Assembly (NCBI GenBank): GCA_016801885.1 | Contig: CM028883.1 | Coordinates: 27,970,486 to 28,034,485 of the forward strand | Direction of reading: 5' to 3' | Length of the DNA stretch: 64,000 nucleotides | Source: Toxotes chatareus | Lineage: Eukaryota > Chordata > Actinopteri > Toxotidae | Shown: positions 1 to 11,606 of the stretch, piece by piece | How the letters are laid out: the number at the start of each line of letters is the position of its first letter | Numbering within the stretch: position 1 is the first letter of the stretch | Translations under genes and position numbers: made by a program | Notes under the pieces: generated by a model | Seen by the model: only the letters and a program-made list of their open reading frames with translations | Told to the model about the DNA's origin: nothing | The model's database searches: none

Positions 1-1655
1 AAAGGCATACAGTCAATGTCAATGCAAACTCCAAAGTCTAGTTGATTGACCACATAAGTTTTATTCAAGTTTGACTTACCCAGTTGGCACATCACCAGGC
101 ACAAACCTGACAAGAGCAAACATTTGAGGTGATTTTTGTTTTCGTTTTTTTTTTTTTTTTCATTTTGGAATGGATAGAATAGATATTTATTAATGCAACT
201 TCTCATTCTATCATGTCATCAAGGCACCAGGGTAAACTAAACCTCTGATGTCTGACAAGGGTTTACCTGCAAGAATAGTGAGTTTGGTCATCTTGTTTTC
301 AATGCTCTAAGCTTCAGCGTCCTTTTTCTAAGACAGAAAAATAACAGGCTTGTCAAAGAAAAAACAAAAAAGACAAAAAGATGAATATAATATGATCATA
401 TATCCATTAAAATCATTCAAATGATTCTAATGTACAGTATGACTTGACTGAAACTAGTCAATGAAAAGAACTGTTAAACAGTTTCATCTTGGATTCCACA
501 GTTCCTTTGACTGCTGAATATCACAGTCTTCTTTAGAACTTGTTCTTCTTAATAAAATCAAACAAAGCCACCTTGGTTACCTTAAAGATGTGTGACATTT
601 TTCACATTTTAGCTTGTCGTAGTATAAAAAACATGGGTATAACTGTAATTGATAACATTAAAAATGAATGCTGTCCATTTAGGTGAGCTATACTTCCAGG
701 ATCCTGATATTGTGCATGCAGGCTCACTGTCATGGCTTTTACTGGGACACGTGAGGGAACCTTTTCTACTTTGACCAGAGAAAATGTCTGCTGTGAAATA
801 GCATTAACACTGTTCTTAATAAGATTCCTGAAGAAACATTTCAATGATTAAAATCTTGGATTGCGCTTGAGTTTGTGGGCATTCAGTGCACTTTTCCTGT
901 CACAGCCAATAAGCCACACCCTAATTTACAGGAAGCTGTGTATACATTTATCTAATTTCATTTCCTTTAAAAAAAACTGTCAAAGAAAAGCACGTCATTC
1001 TCTTGAGTGATAAATCTCTACAGTCTACAACCAAGTAGCTCTAAGAAACGCAAGTGAGGAATCTGGATTCACTGCTGAATTCCAAGTGCAGGCTTACCTC
1101 AGGATCTCAGAGGGAACCGTGATTTTTCCAGCTTCTTATATACATCACCAGCTGTGGAGGAGGGGGTCATAAGTCCTCAAGTGTCTTCATTGGGAGGTGG
1201 GCAGTGATGACACATAAAGTATATTGTAGGTACAAAAAGATAAAGATAAGTAACAGCAGACCTCAACTGACAGATGGTGATAAGAGATCAGAGACAATCA
1301 CAAAGAGCTGAAGCAAAGTGCCGATGCAGTTGTTTATGAGTCCATTTGAGACTGTATTGCAACTGCCATATGTAAATGAGAGCAGTAGAAGTAAATTGAA
1401 TGGGCTGGTACATGCAGTAAAATTAGTTTACCATATCATATTGAAGTCAGTAAAAGAGATACTTGACATCATGCCTTACAGGGGAAGATGAATACAGATC
1501 TGGAGGGCCCAGTTAACAAGGCATGGGGGGGCAGCTAGCCTGGCTATGTCCAAAGTTTAAAAAAAAAAATACACCTCTAAAGCTGAGCTGTGTTATGTTC
1601 ACATTTGTGTTTGGGGTACTGGGCTTTTGTTATCACAGTAACAATATTAAGCTTA
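1..1655. other. Intergenic, no gene recognised
   Basis: No exon chain, domain or RNA gene was recognised on either strand. The stretch is AT-rich, with a poly-T run near 147-161. The only open frames are short and show no family resemblance. Confidence 0.5.
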
Positions 1656-2010
1656 TAGAATGGTCATGGTTTGGTTATGTTTAGGCACAAAAACCACATG
1701 GTTATGTTTAGGACAAGATACTTCCCAAAGGTTAGAGGATGTTTGTCGTCATGGTTACAATAACACGTTCAGACTGTGGAACTGTACGAAGCAACGCTGA
1801 ATATCAGTTTCACACAGGAAACATACAGTGTTCTCCTGTGTATGTCCTGTGTGTTGTTGCTCCATCCCTCTGCCCTATCCTCCTCCTAACGTGGACTTTG
1901 TCACTCTTTGTACCACGTCACCTGACTTCCTCATTTGCTCCCGTCATAATTACTCTGGCCACTAGAGGTCACCTAACAATAAAACGTAACTACAGGTTGT
2001 GATAAGTTGC
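1656..2010. repeat. Probable teleost interspersed repeat
   Basis: The segment opens with repeated phrases of the type GGTTATGTTTAGG and continues into a block ending near GGCCACTAGAGGTCACC and an AATAAAACG motif. This resembles a dispersed repeat seen in many fish genomes. It has no coding capacity. The class is not known to me and the edges are approximate; a search against a fish repeat library would settle both. Confidence 0.4.
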
Positions 2011-4394
2011 CCCACAGATGACCTGTGAGCTTTTTTCTTTTCTTTTTTTTTTTTTTTTTTTTTTACAAGAGGACACTTTCATGTTCAGCTACACATGGAT
2101 GGTACCAAACCTGGCAGTTAAACAAATAAGATACACTGTGCTAATCAGTCAACTGTTCGAGGTCTTACAGTCTTCATAGCAACCTGGGATAAATTTGGCT
2201 CCAATATTTATACACAGACTTCAGATTCATCTTCTCATTTCTCTCTTAGAAAGAAATTGAATGAGAACATTTTCCAAAAATGGTGTGTTCCTTGAATGCA
2301 GAACCCTCTTCTTCTTCTCACGAGATTAATGGAAATGGAACTGTCCAAGAACATGTTTGTTGAGTAATAATTACTGGCTCTTCTTAAAATACTCTGTGTA
2401 TATCACTACACTTCAGCACAGTGTGCATAAAAGTGCTTTTGTCTGAGGTTTTGAGCTAATATCTAAATTACATTTTCTCTCTTTTGTAATCAAAAGCTAA
2501 AGAACATACCCCTCAAGAAGCTTTGTTTTTAGTAAATATTGCTACGTCTGATAACACAGTGGAACACAAATAAATGATTAATCTTTCTATTGATACCATG
2601 CTTATATAACTCACTTTTATGTATGCTGGGCGTGAGAGTGTAGTCTACTTGACATGGTTTCATATTTTTCAGTGCAGTTTCATAATGAACAACCATCAAA
2701 GTCCTCAGTGAGAGAGAAGAAAAGATGTTGTCTTATCACTGATGGCTGCAGAAGAAGTTCCTGCTTCATAAAGATTTATCTAAACTACAGCTGTGTAAAA
2801 CAGCACAGCTGCTCATGTTTTTCTTTTTCATGTTTGACAGCTGATGGCTTGATCAAGTCACTACTGACTACTATAGCAGCCCCCTGATGTATGTGTTTTC
2901 TCACTCATGTGTTTGTCCTTAGGGGCCACCGTAGACTATTCACTATGCACTGTGACAGATGTTAAAGAGTGCTATCTGAATAAAGATTGATATTGATGAT
3001 GATGATGATGATGCTCTATTTATTTATCACTGGGTATATATGTGGGTGATGATCCCCTCTCTCTACATTTATACATTTATACTGTCTAAGTGACAACTGT
3101 GTAAATGTGGGAGGGGATACCATGTTGAAAAATAAATATGCCTGGTTTTCTACATTTGTGTCCTTCAATGTTAGGGCACATACTTATCAATCACCCCTCA
3201 TAAATCTCGCTACTCGTGTAACTAGAGTGGTGTAAATCCACTGGGTAAATATTTTAAATCTCGGGATGAAAAATACATTTTACAGTCTGAGGGAACATGA
3301 AGTTTTTTCTTCCAACAAGTTTTCTTTTCTCTCTTCTCTAAAAACTGTGCTGACCTGGTTGGATGATACATTAGCTTTGGCAAGGTCCCCAGTAGGGTTT
3401 GGGCTTTGGTGATGGGGTGATATGATAAATCTCATCCATGGCAACTGTGAATGATTTATCAAGTCAAAGTGCAAAATTTCAAATTACATGGATTGACAAG
3501 CTCAAGGTTCAATTTATTCATAAATTCATAAAATAATATTATTTACAGTGCTTCCATCATCAACGACCAAGACCATCATAAACTGAAAGACGATGCTTGT
3601 CATATTGTCCACATTTGACAGGAGGTCACATGATGTGACAACACCACATGAACCACAGGCATCAGATTAAAAAGACGATCATCTGCACAAAGTTAGCAGA
3701 GATTGTGTTGAATCAGTACATTAGCTTCATGTCTCTACAGTGGAAAAACTGCAAAAGCACTGATGCTTTAACTTAGCAGCATGAAGATCCAGTTATTATG
3801 TAAATGATCAATAAACCTGCTGATTTTTGCTTTGGTGGTCTGGAAGCTGATTTATAAATTGAATTCAAATGCTTTTAACCAAAATATGAAATATGTAATT
3901 TAATTTTATTGATATTATAAATTGCAATAATTAGCTTGTTAGACAATAATAAGTCGGTCATGGAAAACTGAAGTGTGTCTAACTAAACAGATGAGTTAGA
4001 TACAGAAATATTGTCCTAGCACATGTTTCGAGCATCCATAATTAGACAACTTACTCTGTTATGACACCCTATTGTTACAGACAAATAATAAAATATAAAT
4101 ACCAGCACATTCTGACCAGTCGTCATAATTATTACAATGGTACCATGACCAGCTGATCCTGGCTCTATGAGAGAATTAATATAATCAAAGGTTCACTGAA
4201 TGTACTTTAATGTACTTACACTTACACAGCCGACTGGGTGAGTTGCAGCCGCAGTGGTGATGCAGTTTGGATGACATGGCTCTGAATTTGCCTGATTGTC
4301 AGATACACAACCAATGAGTTAAACATTACTCACCGTGTATACCAGTTGCCTGAAAGCAGAAACACGCACAGATAGACCCTAAAAGGGAAGTAAT
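2011..4394. other. Intergenic, no gene recognised
   Basis: No gene is supported here. It contains a poly-T tract at about 2041-2064 and a short (GAT)n microsatellite at about 2995-3013. The microsatellite directly follows an AATAAAG motif, as at the 3' end of some retroposons. The rest is AT-rich unique-looking sequence. Confidence 0.45.
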
Positions 4395-4439
4395 CAGCAT
4401 GACAGTGTCCCCACAACCAAGCACGGGTTATATGGGTAC

Positions 4440-4671
4440 TAAATCCCCTATGGTTTTAGTAACATGGGCCCCAGATGGGGAGCCCATGTGGGCTGACTAC
4501 ATGGGCCTCATAGGGCATATATATGGGCTAAGTGGGCATGGGCTGGAACTGGGAAACACTGTGTGACACTCATATGATTTCAATTACATGGGTGCCACAT
4601 GGAGAGCCCACGTGGGATGACTATTTGGGCCCCACATTCAATGTAAGTGGGCTAAGTGGGCATGGGGTGTA
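4440..4671. repeat. Degenerate tandem repeat, 124-bp unit (left part)
   Basis: Two imperfect copies of a unit starting ACATGGG lie 124 bp apart (4462 and 4586). Both contain GAGCCCA, TGGGATGACTA-like and GCTAAGTGGGCATGGG phrases. The composition, rich in short CCCAT/ATGGG inverted motifs, matches the array at 5662-6140, so the two probably formed one array before the Tc1-like element between them inserted. Confidence 0.6.
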
Positions 4672-5500
4672 CAGTGCCTTGCAAAAGTATTCATACCCCT
4701 TGAACTTTTCCATATTTTGTCAAGTTACAACCACAAACTTAAATGTATTTTATTGTGATTTTATGTGACAGACCAACACAAAGTGGCGCATAATTGTGAT
4801 GTGGAAGAAAAATTATTGTGTTCAAGATTTTATACAAATAAAAATCTGAAAATTGTGGCATGCATATGTATTCAGCCCCCTTTACTTTGATACCCCTAAA
4901 TAAAATCCAATGCAACCAACTGCCTTCAGAAGTCACCTAATTAGTAAACAGAGTCCACCTGTATGTGTACTTCAATCTCAGTATAAATACAGCTGTTCTG
5001 TGAAGGCCTCAGAGGTTTGTTAGGGAATGTTAGTGAACAAACAGCCTCACAAAGACTAAGGAACACACCAGACAGGTCACAGATAAAGTTGTGGAGAAGT
5101 TTAAAGCAGAGTTAGGTTATAAAAACATATCCCAAGCTTTGAACATCTCACAGAGCACTGTTTAATCCATCATTCGAAAATGGAAAGTGCATGGCACAAC
5201 TGCAAACCTGAACTGACAGGCCGGGCAAGGACAGCATTAATCAGAGAACACACCATCCCCACCGTGAAACATAGTGGCGGCAGCATCATTCTGTGCGGAT
5301 GCTTTTCTTCAGCAGGGACAGGGAAGCTTGTCAGAGTCGATGGGAAGATGGATGGAGCTAAATACAGGGCAATCCTGGAGGAAAACCTGTTAGAGGCTGC
5401 AAAAGACTTGAGACTGGGGCAGAGGTTCACCTTCCAGCAGGACAACAACCCTAAACATACAGCCAGAACTACAGCATTGTAGATCAGAGCTGGAGCCAAA
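4672..5500 (+). mobile_element. Tc1/mariner-like transposon, internally deleted
   Basis: The left end is a TA dinucleotide (4670-4671) followed by CAGTGCCTTGCAAAAGTATT, the terminal inverted repeat start of a common fish Tc1-like family. The 5' untranslated part (to about 5160) is recognisable. The transposase reading frame then begins but is collapsed by deletions. No matching right terminal repeat was found, so the right boundary is uncertain and the copy is dead. It sits inside a tandem array related on both sides. Confidence 0.8.
5180..5482 (+). pseudogene. Tc1-like transposase fragment
   Basis: This 100-codon open frame keeps part of a Tc1 transposase. It has a segment like HTIPTVKHSGGSIILCGCF and the block around the second catalytic Asp, FQQDNNPKHTAR. 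The N-terminal DNA-binding domain, the first catalytic Asp and the final catalytic acid are missing, so it cannot transpose. The jump from the helix-turn-helix linker to the catalytic region marks an internal deletion. Confidence 0.75.
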
Positions 5501-5661
5501 TTATAACTGAGCAATCATTTGACCTAAGACTGAAAACTGATTGGTTATTATCCAATAACCATATTAATAATAATAATATTGGTAATTTTTATTACTTTTA
5601 TGTATTTATTTGGGTCAAAGTTACCACAATTAAAGTGCCCAGTTAGCCCAGTTAAATCTCT

Positions 5662-6140
5662 CTTCAAGCCCATATGGGAACACACAGATGGTGCCTACAT
5701 GGGACTGACAGAACGGACCCACTTAAGCCACACCTAAAACCCAGTCAAAGCTCACTTCAAGCCCAGATGGCTACACACAGGAAGGGCTTACATGGGTTTC
5801 ATAGAAGTCACTCACTTGGGCCCCATCTAAAGCCCAATCAAATCCCTCTTCAAGATGCATAGGTGAGGCCTAAATAGGTGTCAGATAAATTGCCAAATGG
5901 GGTCCCACTTTAAGCTTACATGGACACACGTATGGGGCCTAAATGGGTCTTGTGTCATTCACCCAGTTGGGCCCCACTTAATCCCAGTGAGTACCAACTT
6001 CAAGCCCATATGGGCAAACACAGGTGGGGGCACCGTGGAAACTGTGGACAAAACCACTTGGGACGCTTATTTGCAGCCCAAGTTTAACCCTTATGGGGCC
6101 CACATGGAAATGCTGGCTAGGAGTATTCATCATTGCTGGC
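5662..6140. repeat. Degenerate tandem repeat, ~93-bp unit (right part)
   Basis: The phrase CTTCAAG recurs at 5662, 5755 and 5848, exactly 93 bp apart, then at 5998. Each copy continues with a CCCATATGGG-like palindrome, ACACACAGG, a CCTACATGGG motif and GGGCCCCA. Coding frames crossing it are by-products of the repeat. Confidence 0.6.
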
Positions 6141-6627
6141 TCATGTGCATGTAGCCCAGGAATACCAGGACAGTTTACAATGGCTAATGCCATTCAGCTA
6201 ACACAAGTGCAGAGCTTCAGTGCCTGATGTAGTGCTATGCTTCCTTCAGAATGATAATACAGTTGAGTGTTGTATTGTGGAGTAGATACAAATAAGTAGA
6301 TACCTTTACTTGCATAATGAATTAATTTAGGGAAGTATAAGTTGTATTTAAAAATGCAACTGAAAGTTCAAAATGCATGCAATTTTTTTTATAAAACACA
6401 AATGAAAAGTAGTTATATTAGTATTTAGATATATAGTTATATAAGGTCATGTAATGATAAAGTTCTGTTGATTTTGTTTTAGAAAGCAGATGAGTCAACT
6501 GCAAAGAAGAATATTGCAATGACACAGCAATTTTCTCATTGGTTTACATTGTGTCCCTGTTCCAGCACCATGGGGTTAATCATGGGGTTAATCACAGAGT
6601 GTGCAAGCTGACACTCTGTGGAAAGAT
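6141..6627. other. Spacer downstream of the chitinase gene
   Basis: AT-rich sequence without a recognisable gene. A short direct duplication of CATGGGGTTAAT lies near 6568-6592. The right edge runs into the 3' end of the minus-strand chitinase transcript. Confidence 0.45.
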
Positions 6628-6633
6628 TTTATT
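6628..6633 (-). terminator. Poly(A) signal of the chitinase gene
   Basis: Reads AATAAA on the minus strand, about 60 bases past the chitinase stop codon (6694-6696). This implies a very short 3' untranslated region, with cleavage expected near 6605-6615. Confidence 0.7.
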
Positions 6634-6693
6634 GAAACATAATTCACTGTCTTATACATTCATACACTCAGTGTATGTTGTAGTTCATGTGAC

Positions 6694-6902
6694 TCAGGGC
6701 CAGTTGCAGCATTTGCAGGAATCCCAGTAGATGAGGCCGGGCTGGCAACGGTGCAGGTAGGTGTTTCCCTGGAAGCACTGGAAGTAGGTGTTCTTATCAG
6801 CTGAGTTCTCATACAGGCCATCAGGGCGGCCACGGCAGAAGTTAGCAATGGGGTCCCTGGTAGTGGTTGGGGCTGGAGTGGTGGTGGGTTTTGGGGGGAA
6901 GC
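6694..6902 (-). CDS. chia: Chitinase last exon: linker and CBM14 chitin-binding domain
   Basis: This exon encodes a Pro/Thr linker (KPTTTPAPTTT) and then a peritrophin-A/CBM14 module with all six cysteines (FC, QC, RC, SC, KC, C), ending CNWP and stop. The aromatic residues between the cysteines, which normally stack on sugar rings, are present. Chitin binding should therefore be intact even though the catalytic motif is altered. Confidence 0.9.
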
Positions 6903-9900
6903 CTGCAGAGTCAAACATGGGGAAAGAATTGTTATGAACAGAATAAACAGAGGCTAAACCACACAACCTGACTGACCTGACCTGAACCTAGCCCCCCACC
7001 CCACGCAGTTTTAAATGATAGCACAACTCTAATTTAAAAAAATAAAGAAAGGTCTTTTACATTGTTTTCAGATGTCTGGGATTGCTACCAATCAGTTAAT
7101 TACCCATGGACATCCTAAGGTGGTTGATGAGAGGATATGCCCCAGCTGAGCAGAAAGATCCACCAAAGTCATCCATGTCCAGAGTCCACACATGAGCACC
7201 TCCCAGGTTGTTGGCAGTCATCCACTGGACCTTCAGAACAATAAGATCAGTTACAAAGATGAGTAGAATAGTACCTGGTACAGACCTATGAAATACAGTA
7301 GACCTAGAACTACTCTTGTCAGAGTGCCTGTCATTATTTCTTCTCTGAAGATCATTACAGAAAGAGCATTTGATCATAGGCCACAAGAGTGAGAATTGTT
7401 GTCTAATGACATTGTTATAACTGCAGGTGGTAATGGAGCTCCTATTTACCTTGGAAGAAAAGCTGCGCTTGTCATCATAGCCCACCCAGGAACTGCCAAG
7501 CGTGGCATACGGAACCTCCTGTTCAGCAATCCATTTAACATCAGCACCGGAGATGAACGCACAGATCTGGTAGAACAGAAGCATTCAGAGTTAGAGCAAA
7601 CTACACAGGGCTTGGGGTGGACTCTAAGTGACGTTTAATTTACCAACTTTACTGATATAATCCTGTCAAGGAAAAGTTTACCTCACTTTTGATTTCTAAT
7701 TCTGCACTGTATACTTGTTCAGGGGTGTATTTCTCTTTTTCTCATGGATAGCTGATCAAAAGTAGATGAATGCAAGTTATGCTGAGATGCAGTGGAATTT
7801 AACAGCAGAAGTGCTTAACTACATAGGACAAGCAGGGCTGTGAGTCCATTGGTATTTTAGGGGCAGAGAAGAGGAAGAGATGCACGAGGAAGTAATCACA
7901 ATACTTCTTTGAGTCAAAGGTGTTTCTTTGATTGCAGACATGTGTGGCTTTACTGGCCCAGTGTTATGGGTGAGATTTTACTGTGCCATTTTTAATGTCA
8001 GTGATCACAGATGTAGTACCCATTACGGGGGAATTTCTGAATTTCAGCACAAACTCAGGTGACTTTTGCACAAATGTGTTGTACCTCATAGTAGGCCCAG
8101 AAGCCGGCAGTGCGAGTGTATGCCCCAGCATCAGCAGGGCCATTAGCTGGTGCTCCCAGGCCACTAACAGCACTGGTAAGGCGGTATGTTCGTCCATAGG
8201 TGGGGAAACCCAACAGCACCTTCTCAGCTGGTGCTCCCAGAACCAGCCAGTGGGATACAGAAGAGTTCTAACAAAAGGGACATAGGATTTAAACAGTACA
8301 ATGTAAAACCATTAAATATTTGTTATTACCATTGAATCAAATGCCTCAATGGAATGTAAGTTTGCTAATACTCTCTGTACGTTATATACTATATTCAAAT
8401 TATATCAAGGCTAATTGTTGTACGCTTTGTGAAACCTCCTGCTCCTGAGTGGTCAAAAATCAGTTCCTGCATAGTTTGCATTGTGGACAATATATACACA
8501 GTCAAACTAACAAACAGACTGAAGTGAAAGAGTGTGGGTAGTTTGTGTGTGTCTTACAATATTGTGATGAAGGTGTGAGCCGGAGTCCAAGGAGCTGCGG
8601 TACAGTGGGCTGTTGTGTCCAGTAGCTGCTTCCCAGTGTCCATGGAAGTCATAGGTCATGACGTTGATGAAGTCCAAGTGACTGTTGAGGTTTTATTTTT
8701 AGGTTACCATTGATGAAAGACATGTATAATATATGCCAACTATTTGGTTTAACAGTAAAAGAACAGTTTTTGGACAATTCTCCCACTGATCCATTATGTT
8801 CCCATTGTGTTTTCCCTTCCCGCATGTCTCTTGTTTGTCCCCTGATTGGTCACTCTCCCTGCTTGTGAATGTGTGTGATCTGGCCTGGGCATGACATTCC
8901 AGTCTCTCCTTCCTGCTCACAGTCAGAAGAGCTGGTTTATTTGAAATTATCAGTACCAATAAAATGCCTGTGTTTTCTCCCTGATAGTGAAGCTATACCC
9001 TTTTGGAAACCTTGTTTTTGAACTGAGTCCAGTGAATTCAAACTTACGGTGAAATCTTGCTAACTTCGTAGGCTCTGTCGATGGTGACACGGAAAGAAGC
9101 AACGTTGGCCGACAGCAGCAGCTGAGTTTTCCTGTTGTCTCTGGCATCATCCTCAAAGGCCTTGGACAGCTCCTGTAGGCACAATGGATTAAACACCTCA
9201 GATCCTCCACATCAGATGTTTATGTTTATCTCAAACTACGACACTGAGTGGGTTTTGATGAAGACTGGGGAGACTGCATCTTACAGCAGTTTGTTTGGTC
9301 ATTCATTGTGCAATATCAACATTTCTTCTGAATGAAGTGAATTGCTAACCTATCCTCTTGGGACCTCAAATGTTTGCACTCCATCAGGTGGTCAAATGCA
9401 CATGGATAATCCCCCCCAGAGAAATACTGAGATGAATGGGCTTAAAGCAACGAAACCTGAATGGACTTTTACATCAGCTGTTGTTGTCATTTTTCTGCAA
9501 ACAAAATCTTTTTCCATGAGAATGATGCTATGACCACAAAACATATCACTGGCTCTTAGCAAGTCAGCATGCATGAGACTTATTGAATGGTAGTGATACA
9601 CTCCTGCATTTAAATGAGGGTCCAATTATCATTGAAAAGTGGGGGCCTTGCTAACCGTGACCAGCAGAGTGAACCTCTCCTTGTCCTCCTGTGGGCTGCC
9701 ATTGTGTCCTGGATACTCCCAGGCCAGGTTTAGCCCATCAAAGTTATGGGTGCGCAGGAAGCTGATGGCTGACCGAATGAAGGCTGCACGACTCTCAGGC
9801 TTGGCGACCATGGCAATGAATCTGATGGGATGGAAAAAAACCCCAAAAACTGTGGCATCCCTTCTGCTGGTATCAGATTTTTGCGCTGAATAACTGCCAA

Positions 9901-10395
9901 ATACATTGAGGATATGTGTAGGAGACTAAAGTAATATTTGAACTCACGGGCTCATTCCATTGACTGTGCCTCCGACTGACAGCAGAGTCTTTAGTGCAGG
10001 ATTCCTAAAAGCAGAGAGCAAGATCATTAAACATCACAAAGTTTCTGATTAAACTTATGCAGATGACATTACAATTTCATTTTCTGTAGATGTCTATTTA
10101 ACTTATTGGCATAGAAAAGATATAAATATTGTTAGCTGATCTATTCCAATTATATGGTGATAGGAGTGAGGTCTTCCTATCTTCCAGCCCTGAAATTATT
10201 CATACCAAAAATTTTGACTTAAAGTTACTATTATTCAACCAGCAAGTGCTTTCTTGATTGGAAATGACACAGGGATCTCCCAGAAGATAATAAGACAATG
10301 TTTAAAAATATTTCTCAGCTTATTTATATTTACATTTAAAAGTAACTTTAAGTCAAAATTTGCCAGGGGTATGAATAATTTTGGGCTTGACTGTT

Positions 10396-10443
<48 letters not shown>

Positions 10444-11297
10444 GGAAATTCTTAAGCAGAGACACAGGCCTATACAGGTGAATATTGTGTGAACATTGTG
10501 TGCTTTCATCCTGAAGAACCCATGTCAGCTATATGCTGTGTCTGGACTGGCTGACTGTACAGACTGGGTAAACTCACACATTCTTCAGGCTGTTGAGTCT
10601 CCCATACTGCTGCTCATCGTTCCACTCGATGGGGCTGATCTGGTTGAAGCTGTTGATGGTGGCCAGAGCGTAGATGACATGAGTGCACAGGAAGGGGTCG
10701 ATGTTGTCTGGTGTGAATGTGGCAGGGGTCGGCCTGTACTGGGCCCAGTTGGTCATGTGGCACACCAGCTTATTGGATGAAGCTGAACAAAGGCAGAGAC
10801 AGACAACAGTGAGACTCTGACTCTACCTGTGTTTGTTCTGAATGTTTGATGAAGAAGAGTCAACACCTGTTATACAAAGCAAATGCTTACCCATGTGCAG
10901 AACGAGCAGAACACCCAGTGCTGAAAAAAGAGAGAAAACATGAAGAATTGGCCAGAGTAGATACAGAGCAATGTTAGGACATATGTTACAAAGTTGTAAT
11001 TATATCATAAATGTATTTGTTTTGATTTTACATAATAATCATATATATCATCATTATTATTATTTTTAGTAGTAGTATCATTTACCACTACTAATATATT
11101 CTTCAGTCCTTCCAAAAAAAAAGGATTTTTTTTTTCTTTTTTACTTATTAGTTTGGAGAAGTGATCATCAGGACAGAGAGGCAACTAAGAATTTCATTGC
11201 ACTTTTAACTTATTTCTGCATATGACAATACAATATTTGAATTGAACCGAACTGAGTGAGTCAGTGAATGGCATTTACCTGTGAGTAGTCTCGCCAT
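6694..11297 (-). CDS. chia: GH18 chitinase family protein (CHIA/AMCase-like), catalytic motif altered
   Basis: Secreted family-18 chitinase; family members hydrolyse beta-1,4-GlcNAc polymers in gut or in defence. Coding exons: 11279-11297, 10891-10920, 10578-10782, 9948-10004, 9656-9821, 9048-9172, 8558-8681, 8085-8267, 7450-7566, 7104-7230, 6694-6902. All have GT-AG edges and sum to 454 codons in one frame, giving 453 residues. Order: signal peptide (1 to about 20), (beta/alpha)8 barrel with the LLSVGG and MTYDFHGHWE motifs and the C-terminal VWTLDMDDF strand, a Thr/Pro linker (about 387-400), and CBM14 (407-450). The DxxDxDxE motif reads DGLNLAWE (residues 132-139). The Glu acid is kept but the two inner Asp are Asn and Ala, so hydrolysis may be weak or absent. 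Every exon is intact, which argues against a pseudogene. Which fish chia paralogue it is cannot be decided here. Confidence 0.93.
7104..9172 (-). CDS. chia: Chitinase exons for barrel strands beta5 to beta8 and the insertion domain
   Basis: Exons 9048-9172, 8558-8681, 8085-8267, 7450-7566 and 7104-7230. They carry FINVMTYDFHGHWE (substrate-binding Tyr and Asp of the MTYD motif), LLGFPTYGRTY, a gap region GAPANGPADAGAYT, and GGAHVWTLDMDDF (the Trp at the base of the -1 sugar site). An N-glycosylation sequon (NSS) spans the start of exon 8085-8267. The rest of the active-site cleft therefore looks like an active chitinase. Confidence 0.88.
9656..9821 (-). CDS. chia: Chitinase exon with the altered catalytic motif
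   Basis: The exon encodes residues from PFIAMVAKPESR to FTLLVT and holds the beta4 catalytic strand, FDGLNLAWEYPG. The canonical signature is DGxDxDWEYP. At the two inner acidic positions the codons are AAC (Asn) and GCC (Ala); the terminal Glu and the following WEYP context are unchanged. The donor is GTTAGC, a weak but legal 5' splice site. Confidence 0.9.
10178..10392. mobile_element. Tc1-type MITE in a chitinase intron
   Basis: The ends are inverted repeats: the left carries GAAATTATTCATACC then TTTTGACTTAAAGTTAC, and the right carries the reverse complement, GTAACTTTAAGTCAAAA then GGTATGAATAATTTTGGGC. The core is about 110 bp with no coding content. It resembles terminal repeats of a fish Tc1-like family. 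Exact ends are uncertain by a few bases. Confidence 0.65.
10396..10440. repeat. (GT)n(AT)n compound microsatellite
   Basis: A GT run passes directly into an AT run of about 28 bases, adjoining the right end of the MITE within a chitinase intron. Confidence 0.9.
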
Positions 11298-11546
11298 TGT
11301 GCTCTCTGGATATCCCACCAATTTTCAGCTGCAGGAATGAACCTCTGAATGAGCATAAAACTTTCACATGAGACATAGTGACAAATAAATAATTTGAAGA
11401 CTTAGTCTGATCAGATTATTACAAAGTACGATGCAATAACTTTCTTCCCTGTTTTAAAATAAAACATAATATCTTTGCACATGTAGCAAGTTGCAGCTAA
11501 ATGCTAATAACTGACACAAAAACAGGCTTGGTGATAATCTCATTAC

Positions 11547-11606
11547 CTTTCTTCAAGAGGAACAGAAGCTGAGTCCAGAACTCAGTGGAGATGGGTCAGA
11601 TTTATA
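11547..11606 (-). promoter_or_regulatory. chia: Chitinase core promoter and non-coding first exon
   Basis: On the minus strand a TATAAA box (11601-11606, context GATATAAATC) stands about 30 bases before a predicted start near 11575. A short leader ends at a GTAATG donor (exon edge 11547). The next exon begins after a TTCCTGCAG acceptor at 11328 and carries the ATG at 11297. A TATA box with a tiny non-coding first exon fits a tissue-restricted secreted protein. The start position is inferred, not observed. Confidence 0.6.

Noticed and set aside
5170..5514. 114-codon minus-strand open frame
   Set aside because: Antisense of the Tc1-like transposase fragment.
6694..11297. Chitinase as a pseudogene because of the catalytic changes
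   Set aside because: All splice sites, the frame, the signal peptide, the CBM14 cysteines and the poly(A) signal are intact; only specific active-site residues differ.
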